64,000 bases of DNA from Pseudarthrobacter defluvii (GTDB lineage Bacteria; Actinomycetota; Actinomycetes; Actinomycetales; Micrococcaceae): assembly GCF_030323865.1 (NCBI RefSeq), contig NZ_CP066362.1, forward strand, positions 1,178,001-1,242,000, read 5' to 3'. Below, one piece after another: positions 54,003-61,870 of this stretch (the first letter of the stretch is position 1; every line of letters begins with the position of its first letter). The notes beneath the pieces were generated by a model. The model saw only the letters and a program-made list of their open reading frames with translations, searched no databases and was not told the DNA's origin. The translations under genes and the position numbers were made by a program.

Positions 54003-55349
54003 ATGACGCCAAAAGAGGACGACGTTACCCTTGCCCATCCAGCGCCCGCCCATACGGCTCCAGCACCGGCTGCCGCCGCGGCTGCGCCCCTGCGCGTCCT
54101 GGCCGACCGTGAGCTGGACAGGGACATACCCTACGGAATCCGCATCGCGGCCTCGTGGTCGTGGCGCCTGGGCCTGATCCTCCTGATGGCCGGGACGCTG
54201 GTGTGGCTGCTCAGCCATATCACCCTCCTGATCATCCCCATCATGGTGGCCGCCCTCCTCGCCGGACTCCTCAGCCCGGTGACGGCCTGGCTGAAGCGGC
54301 GCGGACTTCCGGCGGGCCTGGCCGTAGCGGTGACAATCCTGGGCTTCATCGGCGTCATCGGCGGTGCGCTGGCCCTCGTGGGCAGGCAACTGGCCGTCGG
54401 TTTCAGCGAACTCTATTCGCAGGCACTTGAAGGCGTCCGGCAGGTCCAGGACTGGCTGTCCGCAGGTCCGCTGCACCTCACTGCAGACCAGATCGACCAG
54501 TACATCAAGGAAGCCACCGATGCGGTGCAGAACAACAGCAGCAGCATCGTCAGCGGGGCCCTGTCCGTCGGCAGCACCGCCGGGCACTTCGCAGCCGGAA
54601 TGCTCCTCTCGCTGTTCATCCTCATCTTCTTCCTCCTGGAAGGAGACCGGATCTGGGCGTTCCTGGTCCGGATGCTTCCGCGCAAGGCCAGGGCCGCCAC
54701 GTTCGGCGCAGGCCACAAGGGCTGGGCGTCCATGGTCAGCTATGCACGCATCCAGATGTTCGTAGCGGCAGTGGACGCCCTCGGCATCGGCGTGGGCGCA
54801 GCCATCATCGGCGTCCCGCTTGCGCTGCCCCTCGGTGTACTGGTGTTCCTGGGCTCGTTCATCCCGGTGGTGGGCGCCCTGGTGACCGGCGTCGTCGCCG
54901 TCCTCTTGGCCCTGGTGGCCAACGGCCCCGTGAACGCCCTCATCATGCTGGCGATCGTCCTCCTGGTCCAGCAGCTTGAGGGCCACATCCTGCAGCCGCT
55001 GGTGATGGGCAAGGCAGTATCGCTCCACCCGGTGGCCGTGATCCTCAGCGTTGCCGCCGGCTCCTACCTCGCCGGTATCCCCGGCGCGCTGTTCTCCGTG
55101 CCCATCCTGGCCGTAGCAAACTCGGCCGTTCGCTACATCGCCGCCAGAACGTGGGAACATGAACAGGTGCCGGTAATTGCCGGGAAGCCCATCACAGCCG
55201 GAACGGGCGGGGACAACACTATCCAGGACGTTGAACCGCCTACTGAATCCGACGCGGGAAGGCGCACGGCGGCCGGCACTTCAGCCGAACACCGTGATGC
55301 CCGCGCCTCCTCCGCGGAGGGCCCCGGGGCAGAACCCAGAGGAGAGTAG
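54003..55349 (+). CDS. AI-2E family transporter (PerM/YhhT type)
   Basis: 448 residues. A Pro/Ala-rich cytoplasmic N-terminus of about 45 residues and about seven or eight transmembrane segments; the family core includes LLSPVTAWLKRRGLPAGLA and the C-terminal EGHILQPLVMGKAVSLHPV. A charged tail of about 70 residues follows. Family members include the AI-2 exporter TqsA and Na+/H+ antiporters, so the substrate is open. ATG 54003; an in-frame TTG at 53982 is less likely. ilvA follows after 3 nt. Confidence 0.87.
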   Translation: MTPKEDDVTLAHPAPAHTAPAPAAAAAAPLRVLADRELDRDIPYGIRIAASWSWRLGLILLMAGTLVWLLSHITLLIIPIMVAALLAGLLSPVTAWLKRRGLPAGLAVAVTILGFIGVIGGALALVGRQLAVGFSELYSQALEGVRQVQDWLSAGPLHLTADQIDQYIKEATDAVQNNSSSIVSGALSVGSTAGHFAAGMLLSLFILIFFLLEGDRIWAFLVRMLPRKARAATFGAGHKGWASMVSYARIQMFVAAVDALGIGVGAAIIGVPLALPLGVLVFLGSFIPVVGALVTGVVAVLLALVANGPVNALIMLAIVLLVQQLEGHILQPLVMGKAVSLHPVAVILSVAAGSYLAGIPGALFSVPILAVANSAVRYIAARTWEHEQVPVIAGKPITAGTGGDNTIQDVEPPTESDAGRRTAAGTSAEHRDARASSAEGPGAEPRGE

Positions 55350-55352
55350 TCC

Positions 55353-56591
55353 GTGAAGATCCTTGAAACCCTTCCCGTCACACTGGACGATGTCCTTGAG
55401 GCGCAGAAGCTGCTTGACGGGATTATCGCGCGCACCCCCGTGGAGTCATCGCGGGCGCTGGGCGGCGTGGTAGGCGGCGACGTCTACTTCAAATGCGAGA
55501 ACCTGCAGCGTGCCGGCTCATTCAAGGTCCGGGGTGCCTACGTCCGGATGGCCCGGCTGTCACCCGACGAAAAGAAGCGCGGCGTTGTGGCGGCATCCGC
55601 CGGCAATCACGCCCAAGGCGTCGCAGTCGCTGCCAAGAGCCTCGGCATCAAGGCCCGCATCTACATGCCCCTGGGCGTCGCACTGCCCAAGCTCGCAGCC
55701 ACCCGGAGCCACGGAGCCGAGGTTATCCTGCACGGGCACAACGTGGACGAGGCGCTCGCCGAAGCCCAGCGCTACAGCAACGAAACCGGCATGGTCTTTG
55801 TGCATCCGTTCGACAACGTGGATGTTGTGGCGGGGCAGGGGACAGTGGGCCTGGAGATCCTGGAGCAGGTCCCGCACGTGGACACCGTCCTCATGGGCGT
55901 AGGCGGCGGGGGCCTCCTGGCAGGAGTCGCCGTGGCCATCAAGGCCCGCGCCCGCGAACTTGGCCGTGAGATCCGGATCATCGGCGTCCAGGCGGAGAAC
56001 GCTGCCGCCTACCCGCCCTCGCTCGCCGCAGATGCGCTGGTGCCGCTCAAGAAGGTCTCCACCATGGCGGACGGCATCGCCGTCGGGCGGCCGGGGCAAC
56101 TGCCCTTCAGCATCATCCGGGAACTGGTGGACGATGTGGTCACGGTCAGCGAGGACTCCCTGGCCCGCGCCCTGATCTTCCTGCTGGAACGGGCCAAGAT
56201 GGTGGTGGAACCCGCCGGCGCAGTGGGGGTCGCCGCCCTTATGGATGGCAAGATCGAGAACCCGGGCACCACGGTGGCCGTGCTGTCCGGCGGCAACATC
56301 GATCCCATGCTGATGCTCAAGGTCATCCAGCGCGGCCTCTCCGCTGCAGGCCGGTACATGACGGTCCGCATGATGCTTGACGACCGACCCGGCTCGCTGG
56401 CCACCATTGCCCGCATCATCGCCGAAAACGACGCCAACGTCACCGGCCTTGACCACACCAGGGTGGGGGGTTCCATCAGCATGGGTGACGTCTCCATCAC
56501 CGTGAACCTGGAAACCAAGGGACACCAGCACGGGGAGCAGGTCCTCAGCGCTCTGCGCGCCGAGGGCTTCCAGCCGATCGTGGTGCATTAG
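55353..56591 (+). CDS. ilvA: Threonine ammonia-lyase
   Basis: PLP enzyme that deaminates threonine to 2-oxobutanoate. 412 residues: catalytic domain with the PLP lysine K58 (GSFKVRGAY) and the glycine loop GVGGGGLLAG, then one C-terminal ACT domain (DDRPGSLATIARIIAENDANV). The single ACT domain and short length resemble catabolic/short regulatory types rather than long IlvA. GTG with GAGGAG upstream, 3 nt after the AI-2E gene. Confidence 0.93.
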   Translation: MKILETLPVTLDDVLEAQKLLDGIIARTPVESSRALGGVVGGDVYFKCENLQRAGSFKVRGAYVRMARLSPDEKKRGVVAASAGNHAQGVAVAAKSLGIKARIYMPLGVALPKLAATRSHGAEVILHGHNVDEALAEAQRYSNETGMVFVHPFDNVDVVAGQGTVGLEILEQVPHVDTVLMGVGGGGLLAGVAVAIKARARELGREIRIIGVQAENAAAYPPSLAADALVPLKKVSTMADGIAVGRPGQLPFSIIRELVDDVVTVSEDSLARALIFLLERAKMVVEPAGAVGVAALMDGKIENPGTTVAVLSGGNIDPMLMLKVIQRGLSAAGRYMTVRMMLDDRPGSLATIARIIAENDANVTGLDHTRVGGSISMGDVSITVNLETKGHQHGEQVLSALRAEGFQPIVVH

Positions 56592-56599
56592 GAGCGGCC

Positions 56600-57229
56600 A
56601 TGGCCGGACTGGGTAACGGATTTCCGGGTAACGGGCGCAGCCCCGAGCGGCAGACCATCGCGGCCCGCGCGAAGGGCGGACTGGTGGTGCTGGGCGGTTT
56701 CCTGGTCCTGCTGTTCGCCATCGAAGTGGTCAACACGCTGATGATGGGCGCCCTCACCCGGACGTTCGGCCTGCGCCCCAGGAGCCCCGACGGGCTGCTG
56801 GACATCTTTACCTTCCCGCTCCTGCATGCAAACCTGAATCATCTCCTGTCCAACAGCCTGCCCCTGGTGATCTTCGGCTTCCTGGTGTTCCTCTCCGGGC
56901 TGCGCGTCTTCCTTACCGCCCTGGCTTTCAGCTGGCTGGGCAGCGGCCTGACAGTCTGGCTCATCGGGAACGGTGTCACGGTGGGTGCATCCGGCCTGGT
57001 GTTCGGGCTTTTCGCTTTCCTGCTGGTGCGTGGGTTCTTCAACCGCAGCTGGCGGCAGATCCTGCTCGCCGTGGTTCTCTTCATGGGCTACGGCAGCATT
57101 CTGCTGGGCGCCCTGCCGTTCGTAGCCGGCTACGTCAGCTGGCAGGCGCACCTTGGCGGTGCTGCCGGCGGGGTGGTGGCCGCCCTGCTGCTTCGTCCGC
57201 GTACCCCGGCAATTGCCCGGGGGCTCTGA
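56600..57229 (+). CDS. Rhomboid family intramembrane serine protease
   Basis: 209 residues and about six transmembrane helices. The catalytic dyad is S131 (GASGLVFG) and H184 (AHLGGAAGG); HANLNHLLSN supplies the helix-2 His/Asn. It cleaves transmembrane substrates; the targets are unknown. ATG 8 nt after ilvA, so it is probably the third gene of the 54003 operon. Confidence 0.92.
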   Translation: MAGLGNGFPGNGRSPERQTIAARAKGGLVVLGGFLVLLFAIEVVNTLMMGALTRTFGLRPRSPDGLLDIFTFPLLHANLNHLLSNSLPLVIFGFLVFLSGLRVFLTALAFSWLGSGLTVWLIGNGVTVGASGLVFGLFAFLLVRGFFNRSWRQILLAVVLFMGYGSILLGALPFVAGYVSWQAHLGGAAGGVVAALLLRPRTPAIARGL

Positions 57230-57267
57230 CGGCAGGCCCCCGGCGGCTGCATCCATAGGAACATAAA

Positions 57268-57310
57268 GAAGAGCGGCGGCCGTCCCGATGGGGGACAGCC
57301 GCCGCTCTTC
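57268..57310. terminator. Bidirectional terminator between the rhomboid gene and greA
   Basis: GAAGAGCGGCGGC pairs with GCCGCCGCTCTTC (13 bp). On the minus strand it is followed by TTTATGTT, so it mainly ends greA. Confidence 0.8.
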
Positions 57311-57363
57311 AGCTGGAATGCTTCCTGCCCCTGCCGCACGCCTTGTGCGGGCAGGGTTCAGGA

Positions 57364-57858
57364 CTAGCCCGTGTAGGGCTTGGCGGAGAGGATCTCCACC
57401 TTGATGTCCTTGCCGTTGGGCGCAACGTAGCTGAGGCTCTCGCCCTCCTTGTGGCCCAGGATGGCTGAACCCAGCGGCGACTTCTCGCTGAAGACATCCA
57501 GGTCCGAGTCGCCGGCGATCTCGCGCGAGCCCAGCAGGAAGGTCTCCTCGTCACCGGCGATCCTGGCGACCACGATCATGCCGGGTTCCACGATGCCGTC
57601 ATCGGCAGGCGCTTCACCCACATGGGCATCACGGAGCAGCACCGTCAACTGGCGGATGCGGGCCTCGATCTTGCCCTGCTCCTCCTTGGCTGCGTGGTAG
57701 CCCCCGTTCTCCTTGAGGTCCCCCTCTTGCCGCGCTGCTTCAATCTTCTGGACGATCTCCGCCCGGCCTGCGCCGGAAAGGTGGTCCAGCTCTGCCTTCA
57801 GGCGGTCAAAAGCTTCCTGGGTCAGCCAGGCTGCAGATGCGCTGTTGGTGGTAGACAC
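57364..57858 (-). CDS. greA: Transcription elongation factor GreA
   Basis: Rescues backtracked RNA polymerase by stimulating transcript cleavage. 164 residues: N-terminal coiled coil with the GDLKENGGYHAAKEEQG tip (acidic catalytic residues), C-terminal FKBP-like domain ending in EKSPLGSAILGHKEGE. GTG 57858 with AGGAGAAG at 3 nt; an in-frame extension to 57888 lacks a Shine-Dalgarno sequence. The leader contains a terminator-like hairpin. Confidence 0.96.
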   Translation of the reverse strand: MSTTNSASAAWLTQEAFDRLKAELDHLSGAGRAEIVQKIEAARQEGDLKENGGYHAAKEEQGKIEARIRQLTVLLRDAHVGEAPADDGIVEPGMIVVARIAGDEETFLLGSREIAGDSDLDVFSEKSPLGSAILGHKEGESLSYVAPNGKDIKVEILSAKPYTG

Positions 57859-57886
57859 GGACTTCTCCTCTAGTGGTCCTACATGC

Positions 57887-57939
57887 AAAAGACCCCGCCA
57901 CGGTGGCCACTTGTGGAACAGTAACCAGCTCAGCGGGGT
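57887..57939 (-). promoter_or_regulatory. Attenuator-like hairpin in the greA leader
   Basis: On the minus strand, ACCCCGC pairs with GCGGGGT (57892-57898 with 57933-57939), enclosing smaller CCAC/GTGG hairpins, and is followed by TCTTTT. It lies between the predicted transcription start (about 57947) and the GTG, so it could terminate part of the transcripts. Confidence 0.5.
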
Positions 57940-57953
57940 AAAGGTATCTCTCC

Positions 57954-57983
57954 ATTGTAGTCAATCCTCTGGAGATAACCCAA
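57954..57983 (-). promoter_or_regulatory. Promoter of greA
   Basis: TTGGGT (57978-57983), 18 nt, TACAAT (57954-57959) on the minus strand. Confidence 0.5.
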
Positions 57984-58009
57984 CAGGGAAGCGTCGCAGA
58001 TCACATGCC

Positions 58010-58468
58010 TCAAGACTCTGCGCCGGGGATCCAACAGCTGTCCACCACGCCGGAGACGGACGCCGACTCCGTGCGCAAGGTGACGCGCTGGGCCACTGTC
58101 CTGCCGCCGTCGGGAGTTCCATTGCCCGCGGTTGGCGGAATGTCCACCACTTTCCAGCCCACCACGGCAAATTTGGAATCAAGGGCCTTTACGGCGCACT
58201 TGACCGGGTTGGCCGGTTCGCGGGTGACCTGGAAGTCCACCTCGGCAAGCGTGGCATCGGTGGTGCTGTACCCCACGTCCTTGTACGTCACGCCGGAAAG
58301 CGAATTGGAGGTGGTGACCCAGGCCAGGAAGCCGATTCCCACGGCCAGCACGACGGCGATTACAGCGCGGGCGCCCTTGGGGGAGAGCCGGCGCTTTTTA
58401 GCACCATACCGATTGGCTAGGCTAGAGTCTGCGGGCGCGGGTTGGGCCGGCTGGTCCGGGGAAGTCAC
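58010..58468 (-). CDS. DUF4307 domain-containing membrane protein
   Basis: 152 residues. An N-terminal NRYG motif, one transmembrane helix (about residues 34-53), and an extracytoplasmic domain with a beta-strand-rich pattern and two cysteines (VKCAVKAL, DSCWIPG). This actinobacterial family of unknown function is commonly encoded beside greA and mca, as here. Start GTG 58468, leaderless. Confidence 0.88.
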   Translation of the reverse strand: MTSPDQPAQPAPADSSLANRYGAKKRRLSPKGARAVIAVVLAVGIGFLAWVTTSNSLSGVTYKDVGYSTTDATLAEVDFQVTREPANPVKCAVKALDSKFAVVGWKVVDIPPTAGNGTPDGGRTVAQRVTLRTESASVSGVVDSCWIPGAES

Positions 58469-58474
58469 CAGACC

Positions 58475-58480
58475 AGTTTA
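58475..58480 (-). promoter_or_regulatory. Leaderless -10 box for the DUF4307 gene
   Basis: TAAACT on the minus strand, followed by GGTCTG and GTG 58468. Confidence 0.5.
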
Positions 58481-58596
58481 GTGCCCTTTCCGCCGCCGCC
58501 TTGCGGTGGCTGCGACTGCCGGTGAGGCAATGCCCCGCGACCACGATCCGTCAGCTGCCACAAGCCACAGAAGAAGAATAAGGAGCCGTCCCTTCC

Positions 58597-59502
58597 ATGA
58601 CAGCGTCCAGCAACTCCCAGGTGCCGCTTCGGCTGCTCGCGGTCCATGCCCACCCGGACGACGAATCCAGCAAGGGTGCTGCGACCATGGCGATGTACGC
58701 TGCCGCCGGAGTGGACGTCCTGGTAGCAACCTGCACGGACGGCTCCCGGGGCGACATCCAAAACCCCGCCGTCGAAGGTGAACCGCACCCCAAGCGTGAC
58801 ATGGCAGGCGCCCGGCGGCTCGAGATGCAGCGGGCCGCTGCCATCCTGGGCATCCGCCAGAGGTGGCTCGGCTTTGTCGACTCGGGCCTTCCCGAAGGCG
58901 ACCCGCTGCCGCCGCTCCCCGCCGGCTCCTTCGCCACCTTGCCGCTGCACCAGGCGGCAGCGCCCCTGGTTCGGCTGGTCCGCTCCTTCAAGCCGCACGT
59001 CATCCTCAGCTATGACGAGAACGGCGGGTACCCGCACCCGGACCACATAATGGCGCACAGAGTAGCTGTTGAAGCCTTCGAGGCCGCCGGCGATCCCAAC
59101 CGCTATCCGGACGCCGGGGAGGCCTGGGAACCCAGCAAGCTCTACTACGACCGCGCCTTCAGCCCCGAGCGGTTCCGGGCGCTGCACTTTGCCTTGGAAG
59201 AGGCAGGGCTGCAGTCGCCCTACGCTGAACGCCTGGCTGCCTGGCTGGAGTCCGACGCCGAGGGGCACACCCCGCCGCCGGCGGCGCACCCCACCACCAC
59301 GCAGATCGATTGCGGCGACTTCTTTGAAACGCGCGACGACGCGCTGCGGTCCCACCGAACACAGGTGGACCCCCTCGGGTTCTTCTTTGCTGTTTCGCCG
59401 GACATGCAGCGCCGCGTCTGGCCATGGGAGGACTATTCGCTGATCCACTCGCGGGTGCACTCGGAGCTCCCTGAAAAGGATCTGTTTACCGGGCTAAGAT
59501 AG
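58597..59502 (+). CDS. mca: Mycothiol S-conjugate amidase
   Basis: Zinc amidase that cleaves mycothiol conjugates of electrophiles to a mercapturic acid for export; found only in mycothiol-producing actinobacteria. 301 residues. AHPDDE (residues 18-23) and YPHPDHIMAH supply the zinc ligands. The ESSKGAAT lysine favours Mca over MshB. ATG with AAGGAG at 11 nt. This gene is strong evidence for the phylum. Confidence 0.94.
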   Translation: MTASSNSQVPLRLLAVHAHPDDESSKGAATMAMYAAAGVDVLVATCTDGSRGDIQNPAVEGEPHPKRDMAGARRLEMQRAAAILGIRQRWLGFVDSGLPEGDPLPPLPAGSFATLPLHQAAAPLVRLVRSFKPHVILSYDENGGYPHPDHIMAHRVAVEAFEAAGDPNRYPDAGEAWEPSKLYYDRAFSPERFRALHFALEEAGLQSPYAERLAAWLESDAEGHTPPPAAHPTTTQIDCGDFFETRDDALRSHRTQVDPLGFFFAVSPDMQRRVWPWEDYSLIHSRVHSELPEKDLFTGLR

Positions 59503-59598
59503 ACAGGCAGGCTATTTCTATCCCGCGTAGAAGATAGGCCGGTGACGGCCCCTTTCGTCCGCTGCCTGCTGCATCCGTTCCACCAGAAGGTATCCACC

Positions 59599-59952
59599 GT
59601 GCATTCTCTGCTCCTCGCCCTCGCCACTACACCGACCCCGATGCCGACCCCAACGCTCAGGGACGGCATCTCGGAGGACCAGGTGACGCCGGGCCTGCTG
59701 GGGTTCATCATGACGGCCTTCTTTGTGGTGGCAACCGCCCTGCTCATTGTGGACATGGTGCGGCGGATCCGCAGGGTGCGTTACCGCGCCCAGGTGGAGG
59801 AAGAGCGCATGGCGGCGGCGGCTGCGGCCGACGTTGACGCCGCGGACGCCCAGGACGGGCTCGACGGCGGCACGCACCCGTCAGCGAACCCTTCTGCACA
59901 GGATTCCAGCGGAAACGGTCCGGCGGACGGGCTTTCGCGGCCGCGCGAGTAG
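59599..59952 (+). CDS. Small single-pass membrane protein of unknown function
   Basis: 117 residues from GTG 59599. A short Thr/Pro-rich segment precedes a transmembrane helix (GLLGFIMTAFFVVATALLIV), then a basic stretch (RRIRRVRYRAQ) and an acidic, Ala-rich, low-complexity tail. The predicted orientation is N-out. GTG with AGAAGG upstream; an in-frame ATG at 59542 is possible. Small proteins like this are often encoded after mca in Arthrobacter relatives. No function known. Confidence 0.7.
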   Translation: MHSLLLALATTPTPMPTPTLRDGISEDQVTPGLLGFIMTAFFVVATALLIVDMVRRIRRVRYRAQVEEERMAAAAAADVDAADAQDGLDGGTHPSANPSAQDSSGNGPADGLSRPRE

Positions 59953-59977
59953 GCATGTGCCAGGGGACGTGCAGTCC

Positions 59978-60721
59978 CTAGGAGAGGACCGCCAGCGCGA
60001 TCGCCACGAAGTGGGCGGCGAAGGCGAACACCGTCAATGCGTGGAACAGTTCGTGGAACCCGAAGTGGTAGTAACTGATATTTGGCTTTTTCAGGGCATA
60101 GAAAACCGCGCCGGTGATGTAGAGGACGCCGCCCACGCAGATCAGTACGGCCGCGGGGACGCTTGCCTGGAAGAACTGCGGCAGGTAGAACAGGGCGCCG
60201 CAGCCCAGCGCGATGTAGATGGGCACGTAGAGCCAGCGGGGCGCGTCAGTCCACAGCAGCCGGAACAGTACGCCAAGGATGGCCCCGGTCCAGATTACCC
60301 ATAGGAGCACAACTGCCTGCTGGCGTTCCAGGAGCGTCCACGCCAGCGGTGTGTACGTACCGGCGATCACCAGCATGATGTTGGTGTGGTCCAGCCGCTT
60401 CAGGACGAGCTTCACCCGCGGGGACCAGTTGCCGCGGTGGTAAACGGCGCTGACTCCGAACAGCAGGACGCCGGTGGCGGCGTAGACGGCCGAGGTGATC
60501 CTCCGGTCCGTAGTGGGGGCAAGGGCCACCAGGATGATGCCTGCGGCCAAGGCCAGCGGCGCCGCGACCGTGTGGATCCAGCCCCGCCACTTCGGTTTGA
60601 TCATGAGCAGTTCCGCCAGGCGGACGGCGGCATCATCCACGGCGCTGGATTCCGGTTCCGGGCCCGCGTTCCGGTCCTCCGGCCGGGGTGCCGGGGAGGC
60701 CTTGGGGGAGTCGCTGTTCAT
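59978..60721 (-). CDS. Hemolysin III family protein (TrhA/PAQR type)
   Basis: 247 residues with seven transmembrane segments. PAQR metal-site motifs: SAVYHRGNWSP with LKRLDHTNIMLVIAGTYTP, and FGFHELFHALTVFAFAAHF at the C-terminus. Bacterial members affect membrane energetics and fatty acid homeostasis. Leaderless ATG under a -10 box that overlaps a tandem palindromic operator, so it is probably repressed by a regulator encoded elsewhere. Convergent with the small membrane protein gene. Confidence 0.92.
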   Translation of the reverse strand: MNSDSPKASPAPRPEDRNAGPEPESSAVDDAAVRLAELLMIKPKWRGWIHTVAAPLALAAGIILVALAPTTDRRITSAVYAATGVLLFGVSAVYHRGNWSPRVKLVLKRLDHTNIMLVIAGTYTPLAWTLLERQQAVVLLWVIWTGAILGVLFRLLWTDAPRWLYVPIYIALGCGALFYLPQFFQASVPAAVLICVGGVLYITGAVFYALKKPNISYYHFGFHELFHALTVFAFAAHFVAIALAVLS

Positions 60722-60727
60722 GCCACC

Positions 60728-60733
60728 AGAATA
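60728..60733 (-). promoter_or_regulatory. Leaderless -10 box for the hemolysin III gene
   Basis: TATTCT on the minus strand, followed by GGTGGC and ATG 60721. Confidence 0.55.
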
Positions 60734-60765
60734 ACTTACGGCCAGGTAAGTTACCCGTCGGTAAC
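60732..60765. promoter_or_regulatory. Tandem TTAC-N6-GTAA operator at the hemolysin III promoter
   Basis: TAACTTAC-N6-GTAAGTTA (60732-60753) and GTTACC-N4-GGTAAC (60750-60765) overlap. The core TTAC-N6-GTAA occurs twice, 15 bp apart. The first copy touches the -10 box. A dimeric TetR- or GntR-like repressor would fit. Confidence 0.6.
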
Positions 60766-60818
60766 AACGCCGGAAGGACTGTCGTCCCGTGCTGCAGGTC
60801 CCGGGGTTCCGCGGGCGG

Positions 60819-60829
60819 TAGCCTAGGAT
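60819..60829 (+). promoter_or_regulatory. Candidate -10 region of uppS
   Basis: Overlapping TAGCCT (60819-60824) and TAGGAT (60824-60829). The leader before GTG 60858 would be about 22-28 nt and includes AGGAAAG. Confidence 0.35.
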
Positions 60830-60857
60830 GTGGATGTACGTACGGCAGGAAAGTCAG

Positions 60858-61631
60858 GTGAGTGGACGCGTGGAGTTACCCGGGTTCCTCTATGGCTATT
60901 ACGAGCGCCGGCTGCTCAAGGACCTCCCGCGGGACCGTATTCCCCGGCACATCGGTGTCATGGTGGACGGCAATCGCCGCTGGGCCAAACAGTTCAATGC
61001 ACCCACCAGCCAGGGCCACCAGGCCGGCGCTGACAAGATCCATGAATTCCTCGGCTGGTGCCAGGAGCTCGGCGTCAAAGTGGTGACGCTGTACATGCTG
61101 TCCACAGACAACATGAACCGCTCCAGTGAGGAACTCGACCTCCTCATGGGCATCATCGCCAACACGCTGGACCGGCTGGACGAGGACGCCAACATTTCTG
61201 TCCACGCCATGGGTGCTCCTGAGCTGCTCCCCGACTACCTGGCCGAGCGGCTCAACAAGCTCACGGCCAGGACCCCGGTCCGGGAGAAGATCCACGTCAA
61301 CGTGGCCGTGGGGTACGGGGGCCGCCGGGAGATCGTGGACGCCGTCCGGGAACTGCTGCATGATGCCGTCGCCAAGGGCATGGACATCTCCAAGCTTGCC
61401 GATGACCTGTGTGTCGATGACATCTCACGCTTCCTCTACACCCGGGGCCAGCCCGACCCCGACCTGGTCATCAGGACGTCGGGGGAGCAGCGGCTTTCAG
61501 GCTTCCTCATGTGGCAAAGCGCCTACAGCGAGTTCTACTTCTGCGAGGCCCTGTGGCCGGCCTTCCGCAAGGTGGATTTCCTCCGTGCCCTGCGGGACTA
61601 CGCGGGCCGGCAGCGGCGCTTCGGCGCCTGA
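60858..61631 (+). CDS. uppS: Polyprenyl diphosphate synthase (UppS, cis-prenyltransferase)
   Basis: Makes long-chain cis-polyprenyl diphosphates, the lipid carriers of cell wall glycan synthesis. 257 residues. [14 protein letters not shown] with catalytic D37, [11 protein letters not shown], and the C-terminal [24 protein letters not shown] motif. GTG 60858 is chosen for AGGAAAG at 5 nt; two upstream ATGs lie at or before the predicted transcription start. It is followed by a 239-nt gap and the PhoH gene. Confidence 0.95.
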   Translation: MSGRVELPGFLYGYYERRLLKDLPRDRIPRHIGVMVDGNRRWAKQFNAPTSQGHQAGADKIHEFLGWCQELGVKVVTLYMLSTDNMNRSSEELDLLMGIIANTLDRLDEDANISVHAMGAPELLPDYLAERLNKLTARTPVREKIHVNVAVGYGGRREIVDAVRELLHDAVAKGMDISKLADDLCVDDISRFLYTRGQPDPDLVIRTSGEQRLSGFLMWQSAYSEFYFCEALWPAFRKVDFLRALRDYAGRQRRFGA

Positions 61632-61794
61632 AACACCAGGTTCACCAGGAGTTCATACATCCGCCGGAGAAATCGCCGCCAAATAGTTGCGGAAATCACC
61701 CTCAGTGGATTTACGTTATATCCATCAGCAGGCAAAACCGCCGGCTGATCGGGGAGGCCAGTACATGGAGCGAAACATCGCACCGGTTGTATGG

Positions 61795-61812
61795 GAGGCC
61801 GGATCCGGCCTC
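61795..61812. repeat. 18-bp perfect palindrome in the uppS-phoH interval
   Basis: GAGGCCGGATCCGGCCTC. It lies 59 nt before the PhoH start, in a 239-nt interval (61632-61870) in which no gene is seen. It could be an RNA hairpin or a protein-binding site. Confidence 0.45.
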
Positions 61813-61870
61813 GTGGCCGAGCCGCCTCACCAATAACAATTCCGGGCTTGCGCCCGGGGCTGGAGTCGAT

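Noticed and set aside
61511..61870. PhoH protein starting inside uppS
   Set aside because: The frame is open by chance; the family N-terminus (PIN domain) begins well after 61871, and GTG 61871 has GGAG at a suitable distance.
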